From Streptomyces sp. NBC_00663 (GTDB taxonomy: Bacteria; Actinomycetota; Actinomycetes; Streptomycetales; Streptomycetaceae): a stretch of 64,000 nt of DNA. Positions 7,568 through 15,766 of this stretch are shown here, piece by piece. The DNA lies in assembly GCF_036226885.1 (NCBI RefSeq), contig NZ_CP109027.1:3844001-3908000 (forward strand). The letters are read 5' to 3'. The position numbers were made by a program, and so were the translations under genes. How positions within the stretch are numbered: position 1 is the first letter of the stretch; the number at the start of each line of letters is the position of its first letter. The notes below the pieces were generated by a model, which saw only the letters and a list, made by a program, of their open reading frames with translations, made no database searches and was not told where the DNA came from.

Positions 7568-8272
7568 ATGACCTTCGTACAGCTCATCGACTGCAAGACC
7601 AGCCGGTTCGACGAGATGAACCGGCTGATGGACCGGTGGGTCGAACAGACCAACGGGAGACGGACCGCGACGCACGACCTCGTCGGCAAGGACCGCTCCG
7701 ACGCGTCGCACTTCCTTCAGATCGTGGAGTTCCCGTCGTACGAGGAGGCGATGCGGAACTCGAACCTGCCCGAGACGGACAGGATCTTCCAGGAGATGGT
7801 GGCTCTCTGCGACGAGATGCCGACGTTCACGGACCTCGAGGTCGTACGGGACGAGCAGCTGTACGCCGCCACGTCCCGCCGCTTCTTCGAGGCGCTGGCC
7901 GGGAAGGAGGCGCCGTCGTTCGAGGGGCTGCTGGCCGAGGAGTACCACGATCATGATCCGGCCAATGCGCAGGACACGGTCGGGCTGGAGGCCATGCGGG
8001 ACGAGGTCGAGATGTGGAAGACCGGCTTCGACTTCGACTTCACCATCGACGATCAGCTGGCCCAGGGTGACCGGGTGTGCACGCGCTGGACCTGGCACGG
8101 CACGCACACCGGTGACTTCATGGGGGTCCCGGCGACGGGGAAGCGGGTGTCCATGACCGGCACCACCATCCACCGGTGCACCGCGGACGGCATGATCGCC
8201 GAGGCCTGGTGGCAGTACGACCGGCTGGGCCTGATGGGGCAGCTGGGCGCGCTGGACGACCTGGAGCAGTGA
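7568..8272 (+). CDS. SnoaL-like ester cyclase with N-terminal ABM-like domain
   Basis: A 234-residue protein from the ATG at 7568, chosen over an upstream ATG at 7499 because GGAGG precedes it at ideal distance and MTFVQLIDCKT starts a domain. Residues about 1-95 resemble a ferredoxin-like alpha/beta barrel of the antibiotic-biosynthesis-monooxygenase type. Residues about 100-234 are a SnoaL-type cone: EEYHDHDPAN, RWTWHGTHTGDFMGVPATGKRV and AEAWWQYDRLGLMGQLG are family signatures. SnoaL proteins include polyketide cyclases, but many are stress or unknown-function proteins, so a polyketide role is not claimed. It is divergent from the N-oxygenation cluster and ends before a strong terminator, so membership of the cluster is uncertain. 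Confidence 0.8.
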   Translation: MTFVQLIDCKTSRFDEMNRLMDRWVEQTNGRRTATHDLVGKDRSDASHFLQIVEFPSYEEAMRNSNLPETDRIFQEMVALCDEMPTFTDLEVVRDEQLYAATSRRFFEALAGKEAPSFEGLLAEEYHDHDPANAQDTVGLEAMRDEVEMWKTGFDFDFTIDDQLAQGDRVCTRWTWHGTHTGDFMGVPATGKRVSMTGTTIHRCTADGMIAEAWWQYDRLGLMGQLGALDDLEQ

Positions 8273-8280
8273 GTCCGGAC

Positions 8281-8350
8281 ACGGGGAAGCCGGGCACGGG
8301 GAAGCCGGGCACGGGGAAGCCGGGCACGGGGAAGCCGGGCACGGGGAAGC
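8281..8350. repeat. 15-bp tandem repeat, four copies plus a partial fifth
   Basis: The unit ACGGGGAAGCCGGGC is repeated four times without mismatch from 8281 to 8340, and ACGGGGAAGC begins a fifth copy that merges into the terminator stem. The repeats are noncoding, just after the stop of the SnoaL-like gene. Perfect identity suggests recent slippage expansion. Confidence 0.95.
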
Positions 8351-8382
8351 CCCCGGTCCGCTGCGGCGGGCCGGGGGCTTCC
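8345..8382. terminator. Bidirectional hairpin terminator between convergent genes
   Basis: The arms GGAAGCCCCCGG and CCGGGGGCTTCC pair perfectly over 12 bp around a 14-base loop. The hairpin lies between the converging SnoaL-like gene and groEL1, so it can stop transcription from both sides. There is no long U-tract, as is common in Streptomyces. Confidence 0.85.
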
Positions 8383-8416
8383 TTCAGGCTCGTGGAGCCT
8401 CAGTGCTCGTGGAGCC

Positions 8417-10042
8417 TTAGTGGGAGTGGCCGTGGCTGTGACCACCGGCGGCCGGCTCCTCCTCTTCCTTCTTCTCGACGACCAGGGTCTCGGTCGTCAG
8501 GAGGAGGGAGGCGATGGAGGCGGCGTTCTCCAGGGCGGAGCGGGTGACCTTGACCGGGTCGATGACGCCGGCCTTGACCAGGTCGCCGTACTCACCGGTG
8601 GCGGCGTTGAAGCCCTGGCCCTTGTCGAGCTCGGCGACCTTGGAGGTGATGACGTAGCCCTCCAGGCCGGCGTTCTCGGCGATCCAGCGCAGCGGCTCGA
8701 CGACGGCCTTGCGGACGACGGCGACACCGGTGGCCTCGTCGCCGGTCTTGCCCAGGCCGCCCTCCAGCACCTTCGCGGCGTGGACGAGCGCGGAGCCACC
8801 ACCGGAGACGATGCCCTCCTCGACCGCGGCGCGGGTCGCGGAGATGGCGTCCTCCAGACGGTGCTTCTTCTCCTTCAGCTCCACCTCGGTGGCGGCGCCG
8901 ACCTTGATCACGCACACGCCGCCGGCCAGCTTCGCGAGGCGCTCCTGGAGCTTCTCGCGGTCCCAGTCGGAGTCCGTGTTCTCGATCTCGGCCTTGATCT
9001 GGGCGACGCGGCCCGTGACGTCGGCGGAGTCGCCGGCGCCGTCGACGACCGTGGTGTCGTCCTTGGTGATCGTGACGCGGCGGGCGGAGCCCAGCACGTC
9101 CAGACCGGCCTGGTCGAGCTTGAGGCCGACCTCCTCGGAGATGACCGTGGCGCCGGTGAGGACCGCGAGGTCCTGAAGCATCGCCTTGCGGCGGTCACCG
9201 AAGCCGGGGGCCTTCACGGCGACGGCGTTGAACGTGCCGCGGATCTTGTTGACGACCAGGGTCGACAGGGCCTCGCCCTCGACGTCCTCGGCGATGATCA
9301 GCAGCGGCTTGGAGGCGCCGGCCTGGATGACCTTCTCCAGGAGCGGCAGCAGGTCCTGGATGGAGGAGATCTTGCCCTGGTTGATCAGGATGTACGGGTC
9401 GTCGAGGACGGCCTCCATACGCTCCTGGTCGGACACCATGTACGGGGACAGGTAGCCCTTGTCGAAGGCCATGCCCTCGGTGAAGTCCAGCTCGAGACCG
9501 AAGGTGTTGGACTCCTCGACGGTGATGACACCGTCCTTGCCGACCTTGTCCATCGCCTCGGCGATGAGCTCGCCGACCTGCGAGTCCTGGGCGGACAGCG
9601 CGGCGACGGCGGCGATGTCGGCCTTGTCCTCGATCGGACGGGCAGTGGCGAGGAGGTCCTCGGAGACGGCGGCGACGGCCGCGTCGATGCCCTTCTTCAG
9701 GGCGGCCGGGGAGGCACCCGCGGCGACGTTCTTCAGGCCCTCGCGGACCAGCGCCTGGGCGAGCACGGTGGCGGTGGTCGTACCGTCACCCGCGATGTCG
9801 TTGGTCTTGGTCGCCACCTCCTTCACCAGCTGCGCGCCGAGGTTCTCGTACGGGTCCTCGATCTCTACCTCACGGGCGATCGTGACACCGTCGTTGGTGA
9901 TGGTGGGGGCGCCGAACTTCTTGTCGATGACGACGTTGCGGCCCTTGGGGCCGATCGTCACCTTGACCGTGTCGGCAAGCTTGTTGACGCCGCGCTCGAG
10001 GGCGCGACGGGCGTCCTCGTCGAACTTCAGGATCTTCGCCAT
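8417..10042 (-). CDS. groEL1: 60-kDa chaperonin GroEL1
   Basis: A 541-residue group I chaperonin, full length. MAKILKFDEDARRALERGV opens it, the ATPase motif GDGTTTATVLA is near residues 85-95, and GIVSGGGSAL is in the C-terminal equatorial domain. It forms tetradecameric rings that refold proteins with GroES. The C-terminus ends GGHSHGHSH instead of the GGM tail; this histidine-rich end marks the GroEL1 paralogue that actinobacteria keep beside groES, while a canonical GroEL2 is usually encoded elsewhere. It follows groES by 122 bases containing a hairpin and shares the CIRCE-controlled promoter. Confidence 0.97.
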   Translation of the reverse strand: MAKILKFDEDARRALERGVNKLADTVKVTIGPKGRNVVIDKKFGAPTITNDGVTIAREVEIEDPYENLGAQLVKEVATKTNDIAGDGTTTATVLAQALVREGLKNVAAGASPAALKKGIDAAVAAVSEDLLATARPIEDKADIAAVAALSAQDSQVGELIAEAMDKVGKDGVITVEESNTFGLELDFTEGMAFDKGYLSPYMVSDQERMEAVLDDPYILINQGKISSIQDLLPLLEKVIQAGASKPLLIIAEDVEGEALSTLVVNKIRGTFNAVAVKAPGFGDRRKAMLQDLAVLTGATVISEEVGLKLDQAGLDVLGSARRVTITKDDTTVVDGAGDSADVTGRVAQIKAEIENTDSDWDREKLQERLAKLAGGVCVIKVGAATEVELKEKKHRLEDAISATRAAVEEGIVSGGGSALVHAAKVLEGGLGKTGDEATGVAVVRKAVVEPLRWIAENAGLEGYVITSKVAELDKGQGFNAATGEYGDLVKAGVIDPVKVTRSALENAASIASLLLTTETLVVEKKEEEEPAAGGHSHGHSH

Positions 10043-10086
10043 GGGAGCGGTTCAGCCCTCTCGAAAAACGTGGGTGAAAAAGCGAA

Positions 10087-10136
10087 CTGCGCCCCTGACG
10101 CCCGGCTTCATAAGGTCGCGGGGGCCCGGGGCGCAG
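10087..10136 (-). other. Hairpin in the groES-groEL1 gap
   Basis: CTGCGCCCC (10087-10095) pairs with GGGGCGCAG (10128-10136), and further GC pairing inside the loop is possible. It sits in the 122-base gap of the operon. Such structures commonly lower read-through or mark a processing site, allowing groES and groEL1 mRNA levels to differ. The structure is seen; the role is inferred. Confidence 0.5.
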
Positions 10137-10164
10137 CTCAAAAAGCGGAAATGCTGGAGATGAC

Positions 10165-10473
10165 TTACTTCTCGATGACCGCGAGCACGTCGCGGGACGA
10201 GAGGACGAGGTACTCCTCGCCGTTGTACTTCACCTCGGTGCCGCCGTACTTGCTGTACAGCACGATGTCGCCGACCTTCACGTCGAGCGGCAGGCGCTCG
10301 CCGTTCTCGAAGCGACCCGGACCGACGGCGAGGATGACGCCCTCCTGGGGCTTCTCCTTCGCGGTGTCCGGAATGACCAGGCCAGAGGCCGTGGTCTGCT
10401 CGGCGTCGAGCGGCTGGACCACAATGCGGTCCTCGAGCGGCTTGATGGCAACCTTGGAGCTGGCGGTCGTCAC
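10165..10473 (-). CDS. groES: 10-kDa co-chaperonin GroES
   Basis: A 102-residue GroES starting at a GTG (10471-10473) after a GGGGGAGG ribosome binding site. Recognisable segments are IKPLEDRIVVQPLDAEQTT, the mobile loop TTASGLVIPDTAKEK that contacts GroEL, and GDIVLYSKYGGTEVKYNGEE. It caps the GroEL ring to create the folding chamber. Two CIRCE elements stand upstream, so the operon should be repressed by HrcA and induced by heat shock. Confidence 0.98.
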   Translation of the reverse strand: MTTASSKVAIKPLEDRIVVQPLDAEQTTASGLVIPDTAKEKPQEGVILAVGPGRFENGERLPLDVKVGDIVLYSKYGGTEVKYNGEEYLVLSSRDVLAVIEK

Positions 10474-10570
10474 GATCCGACCTCCCCCTTCGGAGATCTC
10501 ACGGGGTTAACTGTCTGAGGTGGCGACCAGGTCGATCCGTCGTCGCGGGTGCCGGACCTGCCCGTCGCTA

Positions 10571-10597
10571 TTGGCACTCTCCAGGGGGGAGTGCCAG
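10571..10597 (-). promoter_or_regulatory. CIRCE element 1 (HrcA operator)
   Basis: TTGGCACTC, nine bases, GAGTGCCAG. This is close to the CIRCE consensus TTAGCACTC-N9-GAGTGCTAA, with compensatory changes that keep the palindrome nearly intact. It lies about 100 bases upstream of the groES start. Confidence 0.88.
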
Positions 10598-10617
10598 ACC
10601 CGAGACTATGACCGCGA

Positions 10618-10644
10618 TTAGCACTCGGTCAAGCGGACTGCTAA
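10618..10644 (-). promoter_or_regulatory. CIRCE element 2 (HrcA operator)
   Basis: TTAGCACTC, nine bases, GACTGCTAA, flanked by GCGA and TCGC that extend the palindrome to 10614-10648. The left arm is the exact consensus and the right arm differs at one base. It is 20 bases from the first element, so two HrcA dimers could bind side by side over the groES promoter. Confidence 0.92.
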
Positions 10645-10722
10645 TCGCGTCCCCACATCGGACCGCTCACAGCCCCTCACAGCCGCCCCCACCGCACCCA
10701 CCGCACACACCGCACACACCGC

Positions 10723-11436
10723 TCAGAGGTAGTCCTCCAGCCGCCCCACCCTCAGCCCCGCCCCCTGGATCTCCCGCAGCAGCCGTGTCGTCCGTTCCGC
10801 GAGGGTCAGGCCGGTGGTCTCCGTCGACGGGAGGGAGACGATGTCGCCGGGGAGCAGCCGGTGCCCGCCGGTCGCGTACGTGAGGTGCTCGCCGTCCATC
10901 GACGCCCGCCACAGCACGACCGCCCCGACGCCGCAGTCCGTGGCCGCGCGCAGGGTCGTGGAGTCGTACGTCCCGTAGGGCGGGCGGAAGAGGCGGGGGC
11001 GGATGCCGAAGCGGGCGCCGAGTTTGTCCTGCTGGCCGCAGATCTCGGCGCGCTGCCCGGCGTACGGCAGGCCGCGCAGGGCGGTGTGGTCGAGGGTGTG
11101 GTTCTGGATCGACGCGCCGACCGACTGGAGGCGCGCGAAGTGTCCGTAGCCCGGGCCGACCACGCTGTCCGTGAGGAACATGCTGACGGGCAGCCGCCGT
11201 TGACGGACCAGCTCGACGAAGCGCGGGTCTTGCTCGACACCGTCGTCGTACGTCAGGAAGACGACCTTGTCGGAGGTGGCGACCCGGCTGACGACAGGGA
11301 CGGCCGCGGGCCCGGACCGCACCCCCTTCGCCCCGTATGTCACCGCTTTCTTGCCCAGCCGTTCGATGGGGTCGACGGACTGGGCGCAGCCGGTCAGGAG
11401 CAGCGCCAGCGCCACAGCGGCCGTCAAGGCCCTCAC
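10723..11436 (-). CDS. Lipoprotein polysaccharide deacetylase (NodB-like), copy 1
   Basis: A 237-residue protein from a GTG that overlaps the upstream stop (GTGA). The signal ALTAAVALALLLTGCAQ has a lipobox ending in Cys, so the protein should be a membrane-anchored lipoprotein outside the cell. NodB-fold motifs are VVFLTYDDGVEQDP (catalytic and metal Asp), NHTLDHTAL (the H-x3-H zinc motif) and RLFRPPYGTYD. Such enzymes remove acetyl groups from peptidoglycan or other polysaccharides. Its C-terminus RLEDYL matches that of the upstream paralogue, pointing to tandem duplication. Substrate unknown. Confidence 0.88.
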   Translation of the reverse strand: MRALTAAVALALLLTGCAQSVDPIERLGKKAVTYGAKGVRSGPAAVPVVSRVATSDKVVFLTYDDGVEQDPRFVELVRQRRLPVSMFLTDSVVGPGYGHFARLQSVGASIQNHTLDHTALRGLPYAGQRAEICGQQDKLGARFGIRPRLFRPPYGTYDSTTLRAATDCGVGAVVLWRASMDGEHLTYATGGHRLLPGDIVSLPSTETTGLTLAERTTRLLREIQGAGLRVGRLEDYL

Positions 11437-12344
11437 AGGTAGTCCTCCAGCCGCGCCACCGCGTACCCCTCGGCCGTGATCTTGTCGAGGAAGCGTCGGA
11501 TCATGTCCGGCATCGTGCCCTTCCACTCCTGTCGGCCGCGGAAGTGACTCAGCACGATGTCGCCCGGGTGGATCTTCCGGTCCCACTCGCGGTACTCCCA
11601 GTGGTCGACGAAGACCTCCTCGTTCCAGATCGGCGCGTACTTCACCCCGCACGCCTTCGCGGCGACCAGGGTGTCCTGGTTGTAGTTGCCGAAGGGCGGC
11701 CGGAAGAGCAGGGGCCGTCTGCCGTAGTGCTTCTCGATGACGTCCTGCATGCCGCAGATCTCGCGCTTCTGGCGGCCGTAGGACAGCCCCGGCAGATAGG
11801 GGTGGTGGAGGGTGTGGTTGTTGAGCACGACCCCCCGGTCCTGCATGCGCTTGAAGTACCCGTAGTCCTCCTTGATCAGGAAGTTGCTGAGGAAGGCGGT
11901 GTACGGGATCTTCAGCTCGCTCATCATCCGCAGGAACGCCGGGTCCTTGTCGGCACCGTCGTCGATGGTGAGGAAGACGATCTTCTCTTCGGTGGGGATC
12001 GTGGTGAAGACGGGCGGCAGGCCCCGCTCCTCGTGGCCGTCGACCTCGAAGCCCTTGCGGGTGGTGATCCGCGGCTTCTCGGCGGGCGGGGCGGGCGGCT
12101 TCAGCGGAGCCCGGGCCAGCCCCCAGCGCTTCGCGATCCTCGCCTGCGCGCGGAGCCTGGTGGCGTACGTGTCGAGGGCGCGGGCCTGGGGTGCCTTCAG
12201 GGGCTGCTGGCCGGGGGCCGGGCGGACCTTGGCGCTCTCGCCCTGCGCACAGCCGGAGGCGACGGCGGCGAGGGCCAGGACGGCGAGTGTGCCCCGCAGA
12301 TTCCATCTGGCCCGACTTTTGTCATTTTGTACTACAGATCCCAT
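11433..12344 (-). CDS. Lipoprotein polysaccharide deacetylase (NodB-like), copy 2
   Basis: A 303-residue paralogue of the following gene, starting at the ATG at 12342-12344. After a short basic N-terminus, LAVLALAAVASGCAQGE is a lipoprotein signal with lipobox VASGC. A linker rich in Ala, Pro and Lys is followed by the NodB domain: VFLTIDDGADKDP, NHTLHHPYL and LLFRPPFGNYNQD. It is predicted to act on cell-wall or extracellular glycans. The open frame continues upstream, but the signal peptide fixes the start. The start region is divergent from, and close to, the methyltransferase gene. Confidence 0.88.
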   Translation of the reverse strand: MGSVVQNDKSRARWNLRGTLAVLALAAVASGCAQGESAKVRPAPGQQPLKAPQARALDTYATRLRAQARIAKRWGLARAPLKPPAPPAEKPRITTRKGFEVDGHEERGLPPVFTTIPTEEKIVFLTIDDGADKDPAFLRMMSELKIPYTAFLSNFLIKEDYGYFKRMQDRGVVLNNHTLHHPYLPGLSYGRQKREICGMQDVIEKHYGRRPLLFRPPFGNYNQDTLVAAKACGVKYAPIWNEEVFVDHWEYREWDRKIHPGDIVLSHFRGRQEWKGTMPDMIRRFLDKITAEGYAVARLEDYL

Positions 12345-12434
12345 GGCGCCGGATCTTCGCAGGCCAGGGCCCCACCCCCGCCCCGACACCACTACCTGCG
12401 GCAGACCATCCACCGACTGGCTCACAATGAGGCG

Positions 12435-13604
12435 GTGAACGACCTCGCCCCCCTCCTCACCCCCGCCGGCCGCGCCCTCCTCGACGAGGTGCGCGGCACC
12501 GCCCCCGCCGACGAACTCGCCGTCGCCACCCGGCTGCGCCGCGAACACCCCGCGGACCTGGTCTCGGCGGCGCTCGGCCAGGCGCGGCTGCGGCAGCGGG
12601 CGGTGGCGAAGTTCGGGGACGAGGACGCGGCGCGGATGTTCTTCACCCCGAACGGCGTGGAGCAGTCGACGCGGGCGAGCGTGGCGACGTACCGCGCGCG
12701 GCGGCTCAAGGAGTTGGGGGTCACCTCCGTCGCCGACCTGTGCTCAGGCATCGGCGGCGACGCGATCGCCCTGGCGCGGGCCGGGATCAGGGTGCTCGCC
12801 GTGGACCGGGATCCACTGACGGCGGCGGCAGCGCGGGCGAACGCGGAGGCGCTGGGCCTGTCCGGCCTCATCGAGGTCAGAGAGGCTGATGTCACGGAGG
12901 TCGACACCGCCGGTTACGACGCCGTGTTCGTGGACCCCGCCCGGCGCTCCGCCAAGCGCGGCCGGATCTTCGACCCGGAGGCCTACTCCCCGCCCCTGTC
13001 CTGGGCGATCGAAACGGCCCTCAAGGCCCCGCACGCCGCCCTGAAGATCGCCCCCGGTATCCCGCACGAGGCGATCCCCGCCGAGGCCGAGGCCGAGTGG
13101 ATCTCGGACGGCGGGGACGTGAAGGAGGCGGTGCTGTGGTTCGGGACGGCGCCGGGGGCCGTCCGGGCAACCTTGCTGCCGGGTCCGCGCACCCTCCTCG
13201 GGCGCGGTCTGCCCGATCCCGAAGTCCGGCCCGTGGGGCGGTACTTGTACGAGCCCGACGGCGCCGTCATCCGCGCCCACCTGGTCGCCGAGGTCGCCGA
13301 GGACCTGGAGGGCGGGCTGATCGACGAGACGATCGCGTACATCACCGCCGACGAACTGCACGCGACCCCGTACGCCACCGCGTACGAGATCACCGACCGA
13401 CTCCCCTTCAACGTGAAGAAGCTGAAGGCGCTGCTGCGGGAGCGGGGGGTCGGGATCCTGACCGTGAAGAAGCGGGGTTCGGCCGTCGAACCGGAGGAAC
13501 TGCGTCGCAAGGTCCTGCCGAAACCGCACGGGAAGGCCGAGGCGACCGTGTTCCTGACCCGGGTCGCGGGGGCACCGACGATGCTGGTCGGAGCCCCCGC
13601 CTGA
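12435..13604 (+). CDS. Class I SAM-dependent methyltransferase with THUMP-like C-terminus
   Basis: A 389-residue protein from the GTG at 12435, within a much longer open frame. The SAM-binding core includes VADLCSGIGGDAIALARAG near residues 100-118 and VLAVDRDPLTAAAARANAEA, followed by YDAVFVDPARR. The C-terminal third (LPFNVKKLKALLRERGVGILTVKKRG) resembles the THUMP-like domain of this actinobacterial family, suggesting RNA as substrate. The exact modification is not known. It ends seven bases before the end of the convergent cell-wall-binding gene, with no obvious terminator between them. Confidence 0.82.
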   Translation: MNDLAPLLTPAGRALLDEVRGTAPADELAVATRLRREHPADLVSAALGQARLRQRAVAKFGDEDAARMFFTPNGVEQSTRASVATYRARRLKELGVTSVADLCSGIGGDAIALARAGIRVLAVDRDPLTAAAARANAEALGLSGLIEVREADVTEVDTAGYDAVFVDPARRSAKRGRIFDPEAYSPPLSWAIETALKAPHAALKIAPGIPHEAIPAEAEAEWISDGGDVKEAVLWFGTAPGAVRATLLPGPRTLLGRGLPDPEVRPVGRYLYEPDGAVIRAHLVAEVAEDLEGGLIDETIAYITADELHATPYATAYEITDRLPFNVKKLKALLRERGVGILTVKKRGSAVEPEELRRKVLPKPHGKAEATVFLTRVAGAPTMLVGAPA

Positions 13605-13610
13605 GCGCCG

Positions 13611-15635
13611 CTACCGGGTGGCTGTCGTCCGCAGCGCGCCGATGCCCGGGCTCGCCTTGGGCGCGGCCAGGGCGCCGGAGTTCGCCGCCGGGGGCTCCAG
13701 GCCGTTGTAGAACGGCGTGTAACCCCACTGGCTGCTGTCGGCGCTGATCGCGCCGCCCGCGGAGTTCAGCGCGGGCGTCGACACCGACCCGGTGCCGCCG
13801 AAGACGGCCAGGTAGCTGAGGCTGGCGGCACCCTTGACCAGGTACGACTTCGTGTCGGCGGAGAGCGCGTCGGTCTTCGTCCACAGCAGGGGGCCGTAGA
13901 CGTTCATCGCCGCCGCGGCGGAGGCGCCGCCACGCCAGCTGTCGACCGAGGCCAGCGCGGCGTTGCGCGGGCCGCCCCACCAGAAGCGGGCGAGCGCGGC
14001 GGCCGTGGCCTCGTGGGTGCTCCCCGTGACCGGGTAGTAGGTGTACCTCGAGGGCCAGTTGGAGAACGTCGTGTGCGTCAGCGCGTACTTCGCGGAGCCG
14101 CCGACCGGGATGACGAGCGTCTCGCGCGGGTCGATACCGTTGAGGTACGACTTCACGGACGAGGTCAGCTTGTTGCCCTCGTTGAGGACGACGACCGCCT
14201 TGCCGCTCTTGCCCAGCCCACCGGCCGCGGAAGCCGCCGCCAGCGCCGAGTGGTAGTCGGTGCCGGTGGCGAGGAAGACATGGGTCGGGGCACCGGTGAT
14301 CGCCTTGGCGACCGCCACCGAGGTCGAGTAACGGGACGTACCCGCAAGGCGCTTGGGGGTGAAGCCGAGCGAGGTGACCTTCGAGGCGACGGCGCTGCTC
14401 AGGATCGACGTGCCGCCGACGAGATAGACCGGCGCGCCGGGCTTGAGGACCCGCTTCAGCTCCGTCTGCACCGCCGAGGACAGCGAGGTGGCCGAGGTCA
14501 GCAGGACCGGGCCGCCCTTCTTGCCGGCGAGCGCGGGGGAGGTCAGCGCGTAGGCCTGGCTGTCCTTGGAGACCAGCACGGCGGACGAGGCGTTCTTGAG
14601 GCCTGCCTCGCTCTGTCCGACGGTGTTCCAGGTCCAGCGGGACGCGGCGATGTTGCTGCCGTAGACGTCGGCGCCCCACACCCGGCCCACGCCGTTCTTG
14701 CGCAGCGGCTGCCAGGCGGGCGAGCGGCCGCCGTACGGGAAGAGGGTGCCCTCGCTCACCCCGTCCGCGGTGAGGGTCAGGACGACGTTGCCCGTCATGC
14801 AGCAGCCGCCGGTCGCGGTCTCCTTGCGGTCGAAGTGGACCACCAGGCGGTCGCTCGCGGGCGCCCAGGACGCGGAGTCGTAGTCCGCGGTGTCCTGGGT
14901 GAGCCGGCGCTCGCCCGTGCCGTCGGTGTTGACGGAGAACAGCTGGGCGTGGCCGTCGACGCCGCGGACGAAGGCGACTCTGGTGCCGTCGGGCGACAGG
15001 GCGGGCGCGGCGGCGTTGGTGACCAGGGTGGTCTGCTTGCCGGTGGCGGCGTCGTAGAGCACGACCGACGGGGTCGTGCCGGAGCACGACGCGCCGCCCC
15101 GCTGGAAGGCCACGACCCCACTGACCGCGGCGGCGCTCGGGCGGGTGTCACAGCCGGCGCCGCTGGACAGCAGGGCGGTCGCGGTCCCGCCGCCGGACGG
15201 GACGTGGTACAGCTTCTTGGCGGCGGAGAAGACGATCCGGCTGCCGGAGCCCCAGTACGTCGGGTGGGACGCCGAACGGCCGTCGTACACACCGTCGTAG
15301 ACCAGGGTCGAGGCACCTCCCGCGACACTCGCCGTACGCAGGGTTCCGGCGTCCTCGAAGACCACCCGGCTGCCGTCGGGCGCCCAGGCGGGCGCCTCGT
15401 CGTCGGAGCCCCGGGTGACGTACGCGGAGCCCGCGCCCTCGGTGTCGACCAAGGTGATGCCGTCGTTGACCACGGCGATGGCGCCGTCGGTGGCCGACCA
15501 TCCGGCCACGTCGGCCGAGGCGCCCGGGGCGAGCGCGGTGGCGGTGCCGGCGGCCAGGGCCGTCACGGCGGTGAGCGCGACGAGTCTGCGGCGCGCGGCA
15601 GGTCTGACCAGCCTGGTGGATCCGGAAGATCGCAC
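13611..15635 (-). CDS. Secreted protein with TolB-like propeller and cell-wall-binding type 2 repeats
   Basis: About 674 residues from the GTG at 15633-15635, which places a basic stretch and the hydrophobic ALTAVTALAAGTATALAPGASA at the N-terminus as a signal peptide. The first half contains PD40/WD40-like strands such as DEAPAWAPDGSRVVFED, APALSPDGTRVAFVRG and YDSASWAPASDRLVV, predicting a beta-propeller. The second half has cell-wall-binding repeats (CWB2 type), for example LAGTSRYSTSVAVAKAITG with HVFLATGTDYHSALAAASAA, and PVYLVGGTSILSSAVASKV. CWB2 repeats anchor clostridial and bacillar proteins to anionic wall polymers. An ATG far upstream (15770) gives an unlikely N-terminus. Function beyond surface attachment is unknown. 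Confidence 0.82.
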   Translation of the reverse strand: MRSSGSTRLVRPAARRRLVALTAVTALAAGTATALAPGASADVAGWSATDGAIAVVNDGITLVDTEGAGSAYVTRGSDDEAPAWAPDGSRVVFEDAGTLRTASVAGGASTLVYDGVYDGRSASHPTYWGSGSRIVFSAAKKLYHVPSGGGTATALLSSGAGCDTRPSAAAVSGVVAFQRGGASCSGTTPSVVLYDAATGKQTTLVTNAAAPALSPDGTRVAFVRGVDGHAQLFSVNTDGTGERRLTQDTADYDSASWAPASDRLVVHFDRKETATGGCCMTGNVVLTLTADGVSEGTLFPYGGRSPAWQPLRKNGVGRVWGADVYGSNIAASRWTWNTVGQSEAGLKNASSAVLVSKDSQAYALTSPALAGKKGGPVLLTSATSLSSAVQTELKRVLKPGAPVYLVGGTSILSSAVASKVTSLGFTPKRLAGTSRYSTSVAVAKAITGAPTHVFLATGTDYHSALAAASAAGGLGKSGKAVVVLNEGNKLTSSVKSYLNGIDPRETLVIPVGGSAKYALTHTTFSNWPSRYTYYPVTGSTHEATAAALARFWWGGPRNAALASVDSWRGGASAAAAMNVYGPLLWTKTDALSADTKSYLVKGAASLSYLAVFGGTGSVSTPALNSAGGAISADSSQWGYTPFYNGLEPPAANSGALAAPKASPGIGALRTTATR

Positions 15636-15766
15636 GTGTATGTACCCCCCACGGGTGTCGGAGCGCTGCCGCACCGCGGAAGGCGTCACGCCGGCTGCGG
15701 CAGCCGCGCCACTGTAAACCGTCCCTGACCAGGAAGGGAATGGGTTTCTGTGGGTGATCCCGACGC

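Noticed and set aside
8281..8350. CRISPR array
   Set aside because: The 15-bp units are head-to-tail with no spacers and no cas genes are nearby; this is a simple tandem repeat.
10723..12306. 527-residue version of the first polysaccharide deacetylase
   Set aside because: The upstream part lies over the second deacetylase in a different frame. The lipoprotein signal begins at the GTG at 11434-11436.
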